64,000 nt of DNA from Zhengitettix transpicula (taxonomy: Eukaryota; Arthropoda; Insecta; Orthoptera; Tetrigidae). Numbering within the stretch: the first letter of the stretch is position 1; the number at the start of each line of letters is the position of its first letter. The notes below the pieces were generated by a model. The model searched no databases. It saw only the letters and a list, made by a program, of their open reading frames with translations, and was not told the DNA's origin. Below, one piece after another: positions 11,716 through 25,429 of the stretch. The stretch spans positions 58,099,501-58,163,500 of the forward strand of contig CM073593.1 in the NCBI GenBank assembly GCA_037074705.1, given 5' to 3'. A program made the translations under genes and the position numbers.

Positions 11716-14231
11716 CTGCAACACAAAGCTACGTCACAGGAGAACATCCACACAAAACTTCAGCTTAATCAAATACAATTAACTCCCCATAACCGCAAAC
11801 ACTGGAACTTCTTTTTTTTTAAAAAAAATACTGCTAATTATTATACTGAATTAATTGTACTTTATTAAGCTTTATTTGACATTTATTTATTAAAATTATT
11901 ATCTTCTTTAACAAGAGTAAAACTATTAGGTTATTATGGTATTTTTGTTAACAACATACCGTGCTGGTTTTTATAGCATGTCCATTACTTTGTAATTGTA
12001 TAAACTAATTAATTAGTAGCATTCTATTAATACTTAATTGCGTATTTTGTTTATTTACAAAATACGTAGGTCTAAGTATAAAAAAAATCCAGTTTATTCG
12101 TGAATACAGTTTAAAAAGGAAAATAGATAGTTGCTGTAACTTAGAAATTATTTTCCGCTTTTTTTAATAGGTGGTTCCTATTTTTTTACGTGGTGACGAG
12201 TTACAACTCGATTGATGGAATCAATAACAGTGGGTGAGCAGTTGATATACATCGACTGTAATTAAAAATTGAAGTTATATCTGACATGTATTAAATATAA
12301 TAAGAGGAAATTGACCAAAAGTAAGACTTGTGCCGATTTCCACTAATTACATCGACTTATTTCAAAATGCGTAATACCTTGGTAAATTTCTTTTAATATA
12401 TTTGTTTTAATTCTCTTATTCCGACACTAATCCAGTTTGACTGATTATCGATAGGGTGAAGGAAATTTCTCCCACATCTTTTAGTATTTTTTTAACAAAA
12501 CCCCCCCCCTCCCCCCGTTTACAGTATTGTGAGGTCGTTTTATTCTAGTGTTTAATCAACAAACGTTTGCTATTCTCATTGTAATTAAAATAAACAGCAC
12601 AGTAAATAGAATGCATTAATTTACTGGGAAATTAGTTTGACGCCGATTGAAATTGACGTCAACGTACAAGAGTGATTCCTCACCAAACATAAGAACAAAT
12701 AAACTAGCAATGGCAATTCGCAGTGATCTGGAGGATGTTCAAGTCCGCGACTATTGACATTATTTTTAATTAAAAAATTATTCGATGCTCTGAATTGATT
12801 TCCGTGGCTATTTTATCAGAGGTTTTCCACATTTTTCCTTTTTATAATTCAAGCATTGTATTAATATTTATTTATAGAAAAATTGGTTAACTGGTATGCG
12901 TAAACTCGTAATCAGCACGTTGGATAATTCAGCCTAATTATTTAGGAATAGAAAAGGTTTTGTATTTTAAAAGAACCTTTTTTTTTTCAACTTGTGTGTC
13001 AAATTTAATACATAACGCAATGCAGTTAGGCAGTTTCTTTTAAAAATTGGAGTCTTCCATGCCAAATGTAACTTTTAACCTCGTTTACATTTAATCAAAA
13101 TTAAACGTAGTATGTAATATTTTATTACAAATTACACCTTTCTTGGTTGAACATTTACGAGATACGCAAATATATTGTATCATCAAGAATATTATTTTAC
13201 TTTGTCGTTTTGGGTGAATACGAGGGAAAATAATTTTTCTCGAAAAACTGTCGTGCTGATTCTATTATATATCACAGTAACAACTTTGCTTTGCGAATAT
13301 TATCATAATTTCCTTGAGGTACTTTCAATAGTATTTCGTTAACAAATATAAACGTATTGAGATAGTGATCTGGATCATATTATGTATAATCAAATATGCG
13401 GATGGGAAAACAAATGTTTTTTCAAAGTTCATAAGAATAAACATATTTTGAAGTCAGACGCTAAGATTTTTGCTTTTACAAGAAACTAAATATTATTTTA
13501 AGACTATTTCCGAGAGCGAAACAAGTTATATATTGGTGGCAACTTAATATCTGCAACTATGAACAACGAGTTGCTTCACGGCAAAGTTTTACAAACAAAG
13601 CGAGAAGAATGAATTCCTGTTTTAATGAGGTAGAAGCAGTGTCTACATTTATTTGTGGGCCATTGTTCACGATCGATTGCTGGCCCCCAAACAGAGGAGA
13701 AAAGGTGAAAGATATTTTCGCTCCACACAAACTTTGTTGATTCTTTCGTCGGAGGTGTTTTTTTTTTACAAAGACAAGAACTCTGTCATTTTTTGCAATT
13801 TATCGCGCAACTTTCACGCTGAAGAAAATCAATTGAAATATCTACCAATACTTTTTGGTTGGTAAATTCAAGCGATAGTTTTAAGTTTTTAATATATTCG
13901 CTCAATTTGAACTCGTTAAGAGCTGACTAGTTTACAGGATATAAAATAACTTAATGTTAAATCACGATTTTTTTTCGATAGTTGCGTCAAAAGAATTTTG
14001 ACATTACGATCAAAAACAATTCAATATTTATATTTTTTACCCTATTGTTTTACATCATTCTCATTTTATAAATGGTAATAATTAATAATTTTATAATTTA
14101 TTTTAAATATCTGGAGCTTTCGGAAGTTTGCTGAAGATTTGGAAGAAGTTTGAAAACGAGTGTAGAAAAATTTCAAATAATTTTATGTACTCGTATGACA
14201 GTATTGTTGAATCGTAAATGTTTTGGTTTAT
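11716..14231. other. Intron, left part; no gene recognised
   Basis: Part of the 15.2-kb intron between exons 26960-27058 and 11620-11715. It holds a C tract at 12501-12516 (nine C, one T, six C) and otherwise AT-rich sequence. A 70-codon plus frame at 13653-13865 has no recognisable motif. Confidence 0.5.
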
Positions 14232-14640
14232 AAGTTACTAGCTGGGTGCGCGGCGTTTGCCGAGTATTTATTTATGTAAGCCCGAAAAATCATTTAATTC
14301 TAATTAAGCTCAGAGACATCCATAACCTCTGATTCGACGCAAGTATCTGTTGTAAGCGCTTTATTTTTATGTTATGCCCATCCACACCACCCATGCCGCA
14401 AGGAGGTTGAAGTTATACATAAAAAAACATCGTGATAAATACCATCAATCTCATTGACCCCGAATATATTTATTCAACAAAATTTCGGTCATTTAACATG
14501 TTTGAAAATTTTTACCCCTGCCACACAGTGTTCGAGAGGAAGTTGTGTACGAAATTTGATCAAATATTCTAGATAGTTGAGGATTTATATATGGAGCATA
14601 CATACATACACACAAACAAACTGTATATTAAATTTATAAA
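14232..14640 (+). repeat. RTE/CR1-type LINE 3' end, copy 1
   Basis: Diverged copy of the same repeat as 62700-63095. Shared blocks in order: AGACATCCATAACC (GCGACATCCATAACC in the other), ATTTTTATGTTATGCCCAT, CATGCCGCAAGGAGGTTGAA, ATCAATCTCATTGACC, AATTTGATCAAAT, and a terminal ACATACATACACACAAACAA. The opening (CTAGCTGGGTGCGCGGCG) and the ACATACATAC tail resemble 3' ends of RTE/CR1-type elements in many arthropods. No coding sequence remains. Confidence 0.6.
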
Positions 14641-16998
14641 TCATATAAAAATTATTTTCTTATTTTATGTTGAGTATGAAAATATTTCCAGAAAATTATT
14701 TGTTTCCTTATTAAGTTAAAACATAAAAAACGCTGGGAATAAAATTCAAAAGCATGTGTCATAATAAATTTAGTTTCTTGAAGTTAATTAAATATTGATT
14801 TTATGTCTAAAAATAATTCGTCTTTTCTGAATATTAAGGAAATAAAAGCATATAGTCCACATTGTGCAATTATAAAATGAAAATTTAACTGTGATGCTCT
14901 AAATTCGTACCAGAGATAAATCTCTAATGGCAATTTCAGTTGCCTCCATACATGTATTCATAACATATCGGAATCAGGGCACGAGGTGTAAAAGGTCCCT
15001 GCTAAATATGATTCTTTAATTGAGACAATGCAGTGTGCTATTGAGCGTCGTCGACCTGTGCTCTGGTGAATAGGGCGTCTCTTTCAGCTCCAGCGTGGCG
15101 TTAATGGCGTCGTCATGGCTAAACACAAGCTGCCGCTGATGTTTATCCAGAATATCTCGGAGGAATGCGTCGTTAATTCATTCAGACCATCTGCACAACA
15201 AGAGGCTCTCATAACTATTAAAATTATTAAGACGGAGGCTCTTCACTGCATTAAAGACTCGCTGCTACAGAAACGACGACCCGCAACGCAGCGTAATTAA
15301 GCAGAATCGTCACGATAGAAATGACAGATAAAGAATCTAGAGAGAATATCTTTTAACACGACGGCTTCCATATATAAATTAATGTTTTAGGGAAGATTTT
15401 TTAATTGAATTTCAGAAAAATTATTTGCTTCATTACAAGAACTTTTTTTAACCAGGTTTCGTTATCCAAGGACAAAATCTGTTACTTCTTCTCCCCTTAC
15501 ATTTTAACTATCAAAAGTAGATAATGTTTATTAAATTTCCAATCTGTCCACAGACTACAAAATTCGTATGCCCTCGATTTTGTCACAGTTAACTGTTAAC
15601 AGTTAAGCGTTATAAGAGAGTGAGAGGATTATTTTAACGTAACGTTTTGCTGTCCTTGTCAGGAGAAACATTCAAGAGTCTCAGTCGACTCCTACTAATA
15701 ACCACTCTTGTCGCGCTGAATAGTAATTGGGCCCCTTTTCTACCACGCCGTGTAACGATTACCCGCCTCTCTCTCTACCATTTGTTGTCGCTTCGTGATT
15801 CGCTGATCGCTGATCACTGATGGGGTGACGTGAGAGAGAATTTACCTAATTACCGTATGACGTTTACTGTCTGATTCCAAACTACGCTCAAAATGGAATC
15901 CGTGGTCGATATTGATGGGATTTTGAGTAGTTTCAACAACGAGCGCTTCCTCATGAAGCAATTTTGTCGATGGCTTTATTTTCAGGATTCAGACTCAAAA
16001 TTTTTCTAATAAATTTGTGATCTAGAAATGAAACTGTGATGGTTCGAAACGGAAATTTATAATCCATGAATGCGTTATGCCAATAATTGAATAATTTTGT
16101 ATTTCAATTAATTCAATGACCTCAAATTTTTACAGGCAGTTTACAACTCTGTGAATGACAATTTAAATATTTGCAAACTTTTCCATATTTTTTCCGAGCC
16201 CCTATTACACAGTCTCGGAGTTACATAAGGACGTTTCCGTTTCTTCTTAAATGTTATGTACAGCTGAGAGGCTATTACCTTGGGCAGGAAGGATTTTGTT
16301 TCGCAAAACAGCATTTTACATTCATGGAACCTCCGGCTTAAAGTCCCATATGAGGAAATACTGTGAAGTGAAGCAGGGATCAATTTTAAACTCCTGTATT
16401 ATTAATTCTATACATCAATGAAATCCCTAGGGGAGTGAGGGGGAGGGGGGTTAAACTTCTAATTCTACGTTCAAAATTATATTCATTGTATTTGTTTCAG
16501 GTACAATTTTAATCGACGAATAACTTAAAAAAGCCACCGATTTTTTTTTCAATAACTACTTAATTTTCACGTGTTGAATAAAATTAATAATACTGATGTT
16601 GTACATTTAATCTAAAATCACGCAGAATTCCTCGGGTCACAGATCACTGCAAAGTTCAAATTTCCCTAGCACACAAACGTTTCGTCTTTTTAAATAATTA
16701 TATATTTTTAAATAGTGATTCAAATACTCAGAACTTTTTTATTATCATTGCGGTTTCATATTTGAACATTTAAATCTTTGAGAAACGAATGTAATACAAG
16801 AAGCCCCCTAACTCAGTTGATCGCCGTGCAATAATCACCATACATTTAGAAATTGTAACCAAATCATAAAGCAATTTATCTGTTTGGTAAAAATTTGCAA
16901 ATATAGTGCATATTTAATCATGACATTTCAAAAAAAATGTTTGAGCAATACAATAGTAGGCCTAGAATAAAAGTAATAAAACAGAAAACATGTTTCCC

Positions 16999-17022
16999 AT
17001 TATATATATATATATATATATA
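16999..17022. repeat. (TA)n microsatellite
   Basis: About 12 uninterrupted TA units. Confidence 0.95.
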
Positions 17023-17049
17023 GCTGAATAACAGTCAAAATAACCTTAC

Positions 17050-17086
17050 AACGTTTCTGCAATCCCTTTTTCCTTTCGTCAGGTGA
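17050..17086 (-). other. CTGANGA...GAAACG motif, site 1
   Basis: On the minus strand CACCTGACGAAAGGAAAAAG is followed by GGATTGCAGAAACGTTG. It shares the CACCTGANGAA...GAAACG frame with sites at 36.98, 58.3, 58.7, 60.5 and 63.26 kb. CTGANGA and GAAA are the core of hammerhead ribozymes, but I see no convincing stem II here. Confidence 0.45.
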
Positions 17087-17601
17087 TTAAAAAACTGAAG
17101 AGCCGAAAGAACGATACATTTCATAAACCAATTTTTTTCTGTTTTGGCTATTTATTTATCTATTATTTAAGTTAATTTGTCACAGAAACGGTTTAAAAAG
17201 TATTGCTGTAATTATGAAATTATTAACCCGAATACATACGATTATGCATGAATACTTCTCAGCGATATTATTGTGTGTGTTAAGGAAATACGACAAAAGT
17301 TTTTAAAATTTCGTTTCACCCTTAACATTTTATTATGAAAAAACTTATTTAAATTCAACAATAAAATGTATAAAACGTGCTTATAATTTGAAACCTACTT
17401 ATCATCACGGGATTTAAATACCTCATTAATTTCTGTAACATAAAAATCGGTAATTACTAATAATTATAACAGTATTTTTGTATTGAAATTATATTGTATT
17501 AAAATTCGTACAGGTAATGTAGAAGCTTCATCGAATTTAATTTAAATGTTTGTTTGAGATATCTCCAATCAGATAAAGGCGCTGAATCGTTCTTATTTTG
17601 A

Positions 17602-17810
17602 CCTCCTGTGGTGTGTAGGGATCAGCGTGACTGCCTGGCATCTCAGAGGGCCCGGGTTCGAAACCCGACATGGAGGGTATGAATGTTTATGTACGTGAGA
17701 GAAACTATCGTCAAATCAGTTCCCTGACAAGGCAAAATGAATTCCCATACTGAGTCAGTAATAACTTGAGATGGTTGATGCGACTGTAAATAAGTCAATA
17801 TAAAAGAAAA
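17602..17810 (+). repeat. tRNA-derived SINE, copy 1
   Basis: Starts CCTGTGGTGTGTAGGGATCA (A-box-like TGGTGTGTAGG). It has a perfect Pol III B box GGTTCGAAACC near 17654, a body GTACGTGAGAGAAACT...GTCAAATCAG, and a 3' end GCGACTGTAAATAAGTCAAT followed by A-rich sequence. It aligns over its whole length with the copy at 36520-36710. SINEs of this type are Pol III transcribed and mobilised by LINEs. Confidence 0.85.
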
Positions 17811-17831
17811 ATTCAGACTTCAAGTCTGAAT
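17811..17831. repeat. Perfect 10-bp inverted repeat abutting the SINE 3' end
   Basis: ATTCAGACTT, one C, then AAGTCTGAAT. It is immediately downstream of the SINE A-rich tail. Confidence 0.8.
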
Positions 17832-20139
17832 ATTTTATTCTATAAAAGATGGAATTCACATATGAAGCGTTTCACGCGATACAAACGTGTATTGTTGCGT
17901 AGGTTCAGTCATTTCGATTTTTTAAATTTGTTTGAAAATATTGTTGTAGCATTATCGTGTATTTCCTTGTCTGAGAAGAACAATGAATTGGACTAAACCA
18001 AAGACATAGCTAAAACAGCAGAAACATTTTTGTTTTTCTATTTGATCTTTGTTTTTCCTTCATGTTATTCTTACTACGAAATCACTTACGTCATTCGATT
18101 TTCCCTAGCACACACGCTACCCGCTCAGCATTACTCCCCATATATTTTATTAAATAATTAAACATTTATTACAATAAAACATTTTGTGTGTTCATATAGT
18201 TTCTTGCTAATGTATTAATTTCAAATACAAATGAAATACGTATATATTTTGGTGGTGGTGTGAGATTTCGTGCGGCCAATATTGTATTCAGTAGGGATCA
18301 ACACCACGAATTAATGAATTTTCCAAATCAATGTAGTTTTCTCCGTATAAGAAAAACTGGAATCCTGATTAAATTTAACTTATCAGTATGTTCAGTGCGA
18401 CGTAATCTCTATGCCCGTTGCTATTAGTGACGCATTAGCTAATACAATAGTCTCTTTTTGTAAACTCAGCCTCGAAAAAAACAGTTTGTGATGCATTGAT
18501 TAAATGAATATGGTGGACCAGAATCCTATTGTCCCAGACTGAACCCGTATTAGTCAGAGTTCTGTACGCCGCTTTGTCCAGGATTTCAGTTATTAGGATC
18601 ACTGGTTTAATTTCTGTCGCATTGACAGAGGCGCTGGTTCCCGATGAAGCAGTGCAGCTGGAAGTTACAAATATTTCAAATAGTGAGAGAAAATCTTTCG
18701 TGTACTTGGGGTAACAGCACAAGAAAAATATTCACAACCCTAGTATCCATTAAATATTATTGTACTAAATATTTAAAAATAATTTCTAACGATACTAAAT
18801 TATCAAAAATGCCAATTTTATGATTTTTTTAGAGTAAAGTATAGAATTAAATTTATGGGAGTGTTATTTAAGTTTTTAAACGATATTTTTCAGAAATATG
18901 TATACGAATATTAATTGTATTAATAATTATTCTTACTGCATTGCATTGTCCATTATTTTATCATTTTATCTACGTATGCATGTATTTCTTCACCTCCTTG
19001 TGGCTTTACACGTCCGTATATCGTCTTCTTCATTCCTATAGCCTCCCAGTCATTTCATTTCTCTCTAATTTTTATATAAATGTACTTTATATTTTTTCTG
19101 GAGGTCTGTAAATACGAGTCTAGATCATATAGATAGTTGATAGTGGACTCTCTTAACTGTTTGTATATTTAACGCGGCAGACAGATGTTCAGTGTGACTC
19201 GGTATGGACACAACATGTAGCATCAGTGAAGGCTGTGCCCGTGATTGACCTGTCAACGGTCTGATCTAGATTGAAAGGGAATAATGTAAGAGTATCGATT
19301 TTCCGAGAGGACATCATACTGAGAGAGAGCAATATGACAATGTGTGGATCGCAAGCGTGGAGAAAGCGCATGGAGAATTTTCAGTATTATTTATATTTTG
19401 TTACGATTAAAATAATGAATTCCTTGTTTAAATGCTTTGAACTCATTATTTTAAAATAAAATGATTAATTATTTTTAAAACATGATTATTTGAATATAAA
19501 CGAATAATTTATTTGAAAACTAATATTTTTTAAAAACGAAACAGTAGTTATAATTAATAAATATTTTATTAAAACATAGTCTTCACTGTCACAAAATATG
19601 TTGGTAATACACCAAAAGAACTGTGAGATTAGTCATTTAATCTTTAAATCCAAAATACCTCTCCATTCTTTCTGTCTGACAGATGGAGAAACTCTTTAAT
19701 CATATTTTTGAACTGATAAAATATCTATAGTGACTGAACACTGTAATGAACGATTTTATCTATGTCCATTGAAATACTAAGCAGTCTGCAAATCACGTAT
19801 TTGCGGTACGCTCAATTGTTTCATCATGAAATAATTTATTTTTAACCGACGACTTGAAATATGCAATATTACACATTATTCTCAAAGAGTTTTGTGATAT
19901 TTATTTAATTTGTTTATACATATATATTATTTATATGCACTGAAACTCTGTTGCGTAAATTTATAGTACACTATATCTACAAAGCGGTAATACATATTGT
20001 AATGCCAATTAATTAGGCCATTAATTGTTTGGACATAAAATTTGAATTGTTTGATAAATCCATTATAGTGGTCTGATCGAACAAAGCAACAATGAAAAGC
20101 GAGTTCAGCCGCTTTTGTTGAAAAGTCAAAATGGCGTTT
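17832..20139. other. Intron; island with open frames at 18.43-18.72 kb
   Basis: Opposed open frames (95 codons minus, 61 codons plus) cover a GC-richer island at 18435-18722. Neither resembles a known domain. Another small island lies at 19180-19370. The rest is AT-rich. Confidence 0.4.
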
Positions 20140-20300
20140 GTGCGCATGAAAGTCGAAGAGTTTACGTCTATCAGCAGCCAGGAAAGGGAGCAGTTTACGT
20201 CTATAGCCAGCCAGGAAAGGAAGTCAGATTTTTTACGTCTACAGCCAGGAGCTAAAGAAAAGTTAGTTCGCTCCGATAGAATAAACAGTTAAAATAAATC
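20140..20300 (+). repeat. Triplicated TTTACGTCTA...AGCCAG motif, possible LTR relic
   Basis: TTTACGTCTATCAGCAGCCAG at 20161, then TTTACGTCTATAGCCAGCC at 20193 and TTTACGTCTACAGCCAGG at 20232, so a loose tandem of 32-39 bp. It is followed by GATAGAATAAACAG, which could be a polyadenylation-type signal of an LTR. No second LTR or gag/pol was found, so the assignment is speculative. Confidence 0.35.
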
Positions 20301-23300
20301 TTCAAGGAGATACGTTACAGTTTAAGTCCAAATCAGTAAAAGACTAATCTACGAATCATAGGATTCCTGTAAGGCAAGCAGACATCAGATAGCTGACATT
20401 CAGGAGGATCATCCGAGTTCCTGGGAGCTTATCAATTTTGACTTCAATAGTGTAAAATCTGTGAGTCGATATTTAGAATCAGTGTATAATTTTTGCAATA
20501 GTGTACTTCCGAAACCAAAAAGAATGCTGCTACCAGCTGGACAGTATGTAAGTAGCAAAACCAAATCTAATGATTAATTGTAAACGCTAATTAAAGGATA
20601 AAGTCAGATTTTTTTAAAATTGTCAATCCGAGTTAATTTCTTTACTTTTAATTTATTTCATTCTATCGACATATTGTTTAGGTAAATTGTAAACTGTTTT
20701 GTTTAATAAGATTTTAAATCTATTTGTTGTGTTCATTATCAAACCCAGTCAAGGCCCTGAGAGAACCAGATCTCAAATTTTGAGTTTGTAATTATCATTT
20801 ATTGCCGCAAAATAAAATAAAAATATTTTGTTTGTTAATTTTTGATTATTATTTAAATTAATTAACGCCTTATTGTCGTTTATTACAATATATTGAAATA
20901 TGTACAGTACAGAATTGTAAGTATACATGAAGTTCTTGAACAAATTTGTATGTCGGTTATTATTTTTTAGATTAAGTAAAATGTTCACATTTATATATTG
21001 CAATGACTCAAAGCGCAGAAAATTATAAATTTTACTTGTTTTCAGTTTAGAGCATACATTTCTTTTTGACAGACAATTTTTCCAAGGCGAAGCATTATCT
21101 TTACCTCGTCGTCTGGTGCCCAGAATTGAATTAATTGTCGTTAGGACAGCAACGTGCAAAATGTTTTGACTGAGGGTGTCGTTTAAGTATTTTAATTTGA
21201 CGCAGGTTGAATATTATTTTGAACGATTTGTGGCCCAATTTTCATTGAGATTAGAGTTGCAATTGCCATTTAGACGGCAGTAAGAGTCGTATGCATACTT
21301 TAATATTGCGATGTGGGCAGCAAGAGCACAGCACTGGATTAAGAATCTGGGTTATGTACTGCTTGCAATTATGTGTCGGAGAGATAGCGGTGTTTGGCAG
21401 TCTATCATACTGGTGAACATACTGAACTCTGATCAGTTGGAGATTTGCCAACCATTTATAGGTTGAGATCTCATCTGGACTGGAGTTTTACGTTTCTGTG
21501 ATGTAGCCGTGGTATAATCTACTATGGAGACATTTTTTCCTTGCTTGTATACGGACAATTTTTGTTTTCACCGATCGACCGAAAATACGACCCTGAGATA
21601 TGATTTGGGTTAATTTAAAAATTCATATAAATGAAATATTTTTTATTCTCTATACATTTGTATATTCATATTATCAGTAATATTTCAATACAGTAAAGCA
21701 AAAGTGTTCATTAAATACTTAAGATACTATATATTAAAATTTCATATTTGTTTTATTATAGTTTTATTTTCTCAGAATAATATATATTAATTATTTGGGT
21801 ATTTAATGGATAAAATGGATGAATAAACGGAAATAATGAATCAAATGAAAAATGCTTTCACCAATATCACATGGAAAAGTTGACTTTTTGCGATAGTTCG
21901 TGGTGATTATCGTCGAGAAAGAATATTGTGTTCTACATGAGAGAATTTGGAGTTTCCGTGTGGATGTTTGAGTATTGGCAGGATTGCTTTAACGATTTCA
22001 AAAAAAATGTTTAATCGTGGATTTTAAAGGAATTACAAAATGTATTGATGTGTAGAACTGATATACTCTGTTCATATTATCCATATGGTCAGATAATCTC
22101 AGTAATACGCTGTTTAAGGGGTTTGTGATTAATGTAGTGAAGGAATGAAAACATCTGTAAGTAATCTTCCGAGTAAATCGTTTTCAGACCTCAGTCAGGT
22201 TTGCAAGAAGGAATTAGTTTTGGTCAACAGGATGAGCAGTTCTCCTAAACTAGTGTTTGAGTTTGTGGTATTCAAAACGTCTACAGGCGGACAAGCACAG
22301 TGATTGATGTGTTTAAGGTGGCTACGTTTCATCTCGCACAGTGATGAATGACTGGCAATTACCTGGAAACAAATGAACTCGCCAAGTGACTCGAGCGCTA
22401 GGATGGCGGCGACGACGTTGAAGGGGCTGTATCGGAAATCAGATAAGGGATGTGCCTTTCCGTAGAAGGGTAGCAGCGGCAATGCAGAACAAAATTATTT
22501 ATTAGGGATTTTACACACAACAGGAGACTGGTGATTAAGATATGTATTTCAATAAAATAACAACACCTTGCTCGGAGTTCAATACTTTAATGATCGGTTA
22601 ACCGCAGGCACTATTTTCACCAGACGTATAAAAGGGGAATTAAGTTGTCTATATCACAAATATAAAGAATTAAAATTAATTTTAAATAATATGAACAGTG
22701 TGCAAATATTAATAACATTTACTAACGTTTTATTTCCAAATTAATTAAAATTTCATGAATACTTAAATAATTTCCAAAAGCTCCATAAAACATAGTCATA
22801 GGGCCTGATGAATAATGGATTTTTGATAGATTAATGTCAGTGTTAATATTTCAACGTATTGAAGTTTTTTACCAGCCTATGCAGTCAACAGTCTTGGAAT
22901 GCATATAGATCTGAAAAGAAGTGTTTACATGGACATTTTAAATATAGAATAATATTTAATTTTAAATCCCTGTATCAATTTTAAACAAATAAAAAAAGCA
23001 AATTAGTTAAGTACAATTTTTTTTGATAAATGGGTCTGAGTATAGTTAAGGTTGTCGAAATACGAATGTGTTACAAGAACACTCTATATAAGTAATTTTA
23101 TAAATATATGAAATTTTAGAAGAATTTGAGTTTTAATTAAGAAACTTTAATTAATAAAATCTTGGAATAATTTCAAGAAAAAACTTAGAATCGGTTGGAA
23201 AAAAAGTCCACTAATTTGTACGAGTTATAGACACGGACCTAAATGAAAATAATTATCATAGCTTACTACATGGGAAAAAACCTCGTAATGGAATTAGTAC

Positions 23301-25351
23301 CAAAATTCAAAACCATTGTTAGCTCAGTAGATAGGCTATAAAATGTAAATAAAAGGTAGTAAAAGAACTGATCTTGGAAGGTTTTTATTCCGAAACAGTT
23401 CGATAGAAAAGTGGACTAAAACGGTAAAAAATTTCTGTTAATTGTAATAAATTGATATTTTTCATTACAAAACTAAAATTATTAAATATTTTAAAAGATT
23501 TGAAACATATAAAGCGAAATGAAGTGTACATTTAAACAATAAACAATTTAAACGCTGGTTTTCTTTACAAATCTAAATCTAAATATTATTGATTATTATA
23601 TTGTTAAGTAAACTTTAAATTACTAGGTGCAACTATTTAAAAATTAATCGTATATATAATAATATCACAATTTATATAATCCTATTAGATATGGACGTTA
23701 TTTATAATATTTTATCGCAGTTTTGGAAAATCGCAATCCAATTTTATTAACGATGGACTTTGAACGATGAAATTATGGATCGCATTTGTTCTTCAAGGCC
23801 GCTGCTACCTTAATAATTATACTCTGGTAATAACACACTCCCGTAAATGTTTTTATTATATTAATGGTATTTGAAGTCGGAATAAATTTATTTTTACAGT
23901 TGAGGTATAATCCTATTTATTAATAATTAGCCTTAAACTTTTGCGAAACTTACAAATACCACGTAAATCCTTTTCTGAATGGAACCATTATTTACGTAGG
24001 CTTTGATATATTTTTAATCGATTGCAGACTGTGAAAAATAAATACCAGCGTTAGACAGCCAAGAAGATGAATATATTTCATTTTTATCAGTTTTACACTT
24101 CAACAGTTTCCATTTGCCGAATCTGAAACGCCCACGGATGCACTTTTTCCGACCCAGTGCCGAAGAAAATGAAAATGTGATAGGATTATCATCTGCATCG
24201 TGCAGTCCGGCGTAAAGATCTTAACGATTTATTAGAATCTGTGGAACAATTCGTGCGGCTGAGTTCATATTTGCTGTTTGATGTAGTGTGACGAAACGTT
24301 AACACACGGGCCTCTCATTTCATAATTACTGGGAATAATCCGCTCGAGTTTACGTAAAGGATTAAATTAAAAATCCTTTGCCGAATAAATGTGGCAGCTG
24401 TGTCCTACGCAAACTAAGAGAATTCTGTGGACTAACAAAGATCCAACTTTCGTGGTTCCTTGCAAACAATGAAATAATACCTAAATTAATATTTAAATAC
24501 ACACAATGTAATTTTTCAATAGTTTTATTTTTTAATTACAATTTATCTCAAAATTTGGACTTAACTGCATATTACTATTTCACAATGAATTGGGTTTAAC
24601 ATAATTGATATACAAACGTCTTAATTTTTGTTTTCTAGTCACAGTTTTCATTTGTAATACCAATTAAAGTCCTTTAAGAATCCGCCACGTTGTATTGGAA
24701 TCATAAGTTTTTTTTTCAATGCCAGTCTACTATGATAAATTAATATTATTATTAAATTTGACTGGAATAATGTTTCTTCGTTCTGCATGATATTATTAAT
24801 TTATTTCCAGCGCAGTCCAATGTACTTAAATTTGAATAATTAATTACAAATTCTTTCTCGTTGCTCTATATAACGTTTAGTGGCATAAATGAATAATAAA
24901 TCACGAAAACATTAACGAGTCATCATTTGAAACATGCTTCATTTTGTAATATGGCTGATTAATATACTGAGGTTTCAGTGTAGAGTTATATATCGTTTAT
25001 GTTCATTATTGTTAGTTTTCGGGATAGTGTTTTACAAAATGCGAAGTTTTTACAGTTTTTAACTTCAATGAAATTAAATAAATTTTCATTTTTTAATATT
25101 AATAGAACTTTAAAACTAAGTTATATGATAAGGTTGTCCCACGCATTTATACACGTATATGCAATTAAAGGATTAATATGGAAAATTAGCCGAAAGTTCC
25201 TTCCATATAAACTTAAAAAGTATTGATGTCTCAATAAATTAAAATATCATTGAAATAATACTATTAGTTACTTAACATTAATTTGTATTCTTAATGGTTT
25301 ATACGCAAGGGAACAAACTCTTCTTTTAATTATGACATACAACTGGACGAA
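20301..25351. other. Intron; no gene recognised
   Basis: Contains a 128-codon minus frame (20773-21159) rich in N, I, K and Y, as expected from AT-rich DNA. GC-richer patches lie at 21240-21470, 22190-22490 and 24100-24370. The 22190-22490 patch has a 95-codon minus frame including FNVVAAILALESLGEFICFQ directly before a GTAATT donor-like site, but no acceptor or known domain. Confidence 0.4.
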
Positions 25352-25409
25352 ATTTAATTTTGGCGCACACCATGATATATATATATCATGGTGTGCGCCA
25401 AAATTAAAT
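25352..25409. repeat. Perfect 58-bp palindrome
   Basis: Two 29-bp arms meet without a spacer at 25380/25381. The arm reads outward from the centre ATATATCATGGTGTGCGCCA then AAATTAAAT; the 30th pair mismatches. The right side runs straight into a (TA)n tract. It can extrude as a cruciform or fold as a hairpin. Not recognised as the end of any known element. Confidence 0.95.
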
Positions 25410-25429
25410 ATATATATATATATATATTA
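25408..25429. repeat. (TA)n microsatellite next to the palindrome
   Basis: About 11 TA units. Confidence 0.95.

Larger units (their letters stand above)
14641..17601. other. Intron; GC-richer island near 15.0-15.3 kb
   Basis: AT-rich except about 15010-15310, a higher-complexity stretch with a 61-codon plus frame starting MAKHKLPLMFIQN. It shows no domain or convincing splice sites and could be a conserved non-coding element or an unknown exon. A G-rich run lies at 16431-16451 and (TA)n at 16999-17022. Confidence 0.4.

Noticed and set aside
12501..12516. C tract as a G-quadruplex on the minus strand
   Set aside because: Only two runs split by one base, not four separated runs. The G-rich run at 16.43 kb fails for the same reason.
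20773..21159. 128-codon minus frame as a gene
   Set aside because: Very rich in N, I, K, Y and L as expected for chance frames in AT-rich DNA; begins at TTG; no domain or splice context.
23320..23345. TTAGCTCAGTAGATAGGC as a tRNA gene start
   Set aside because: Looks like a tRNA D-arm, but no B box, anticodon arm or acceptor stem follows.
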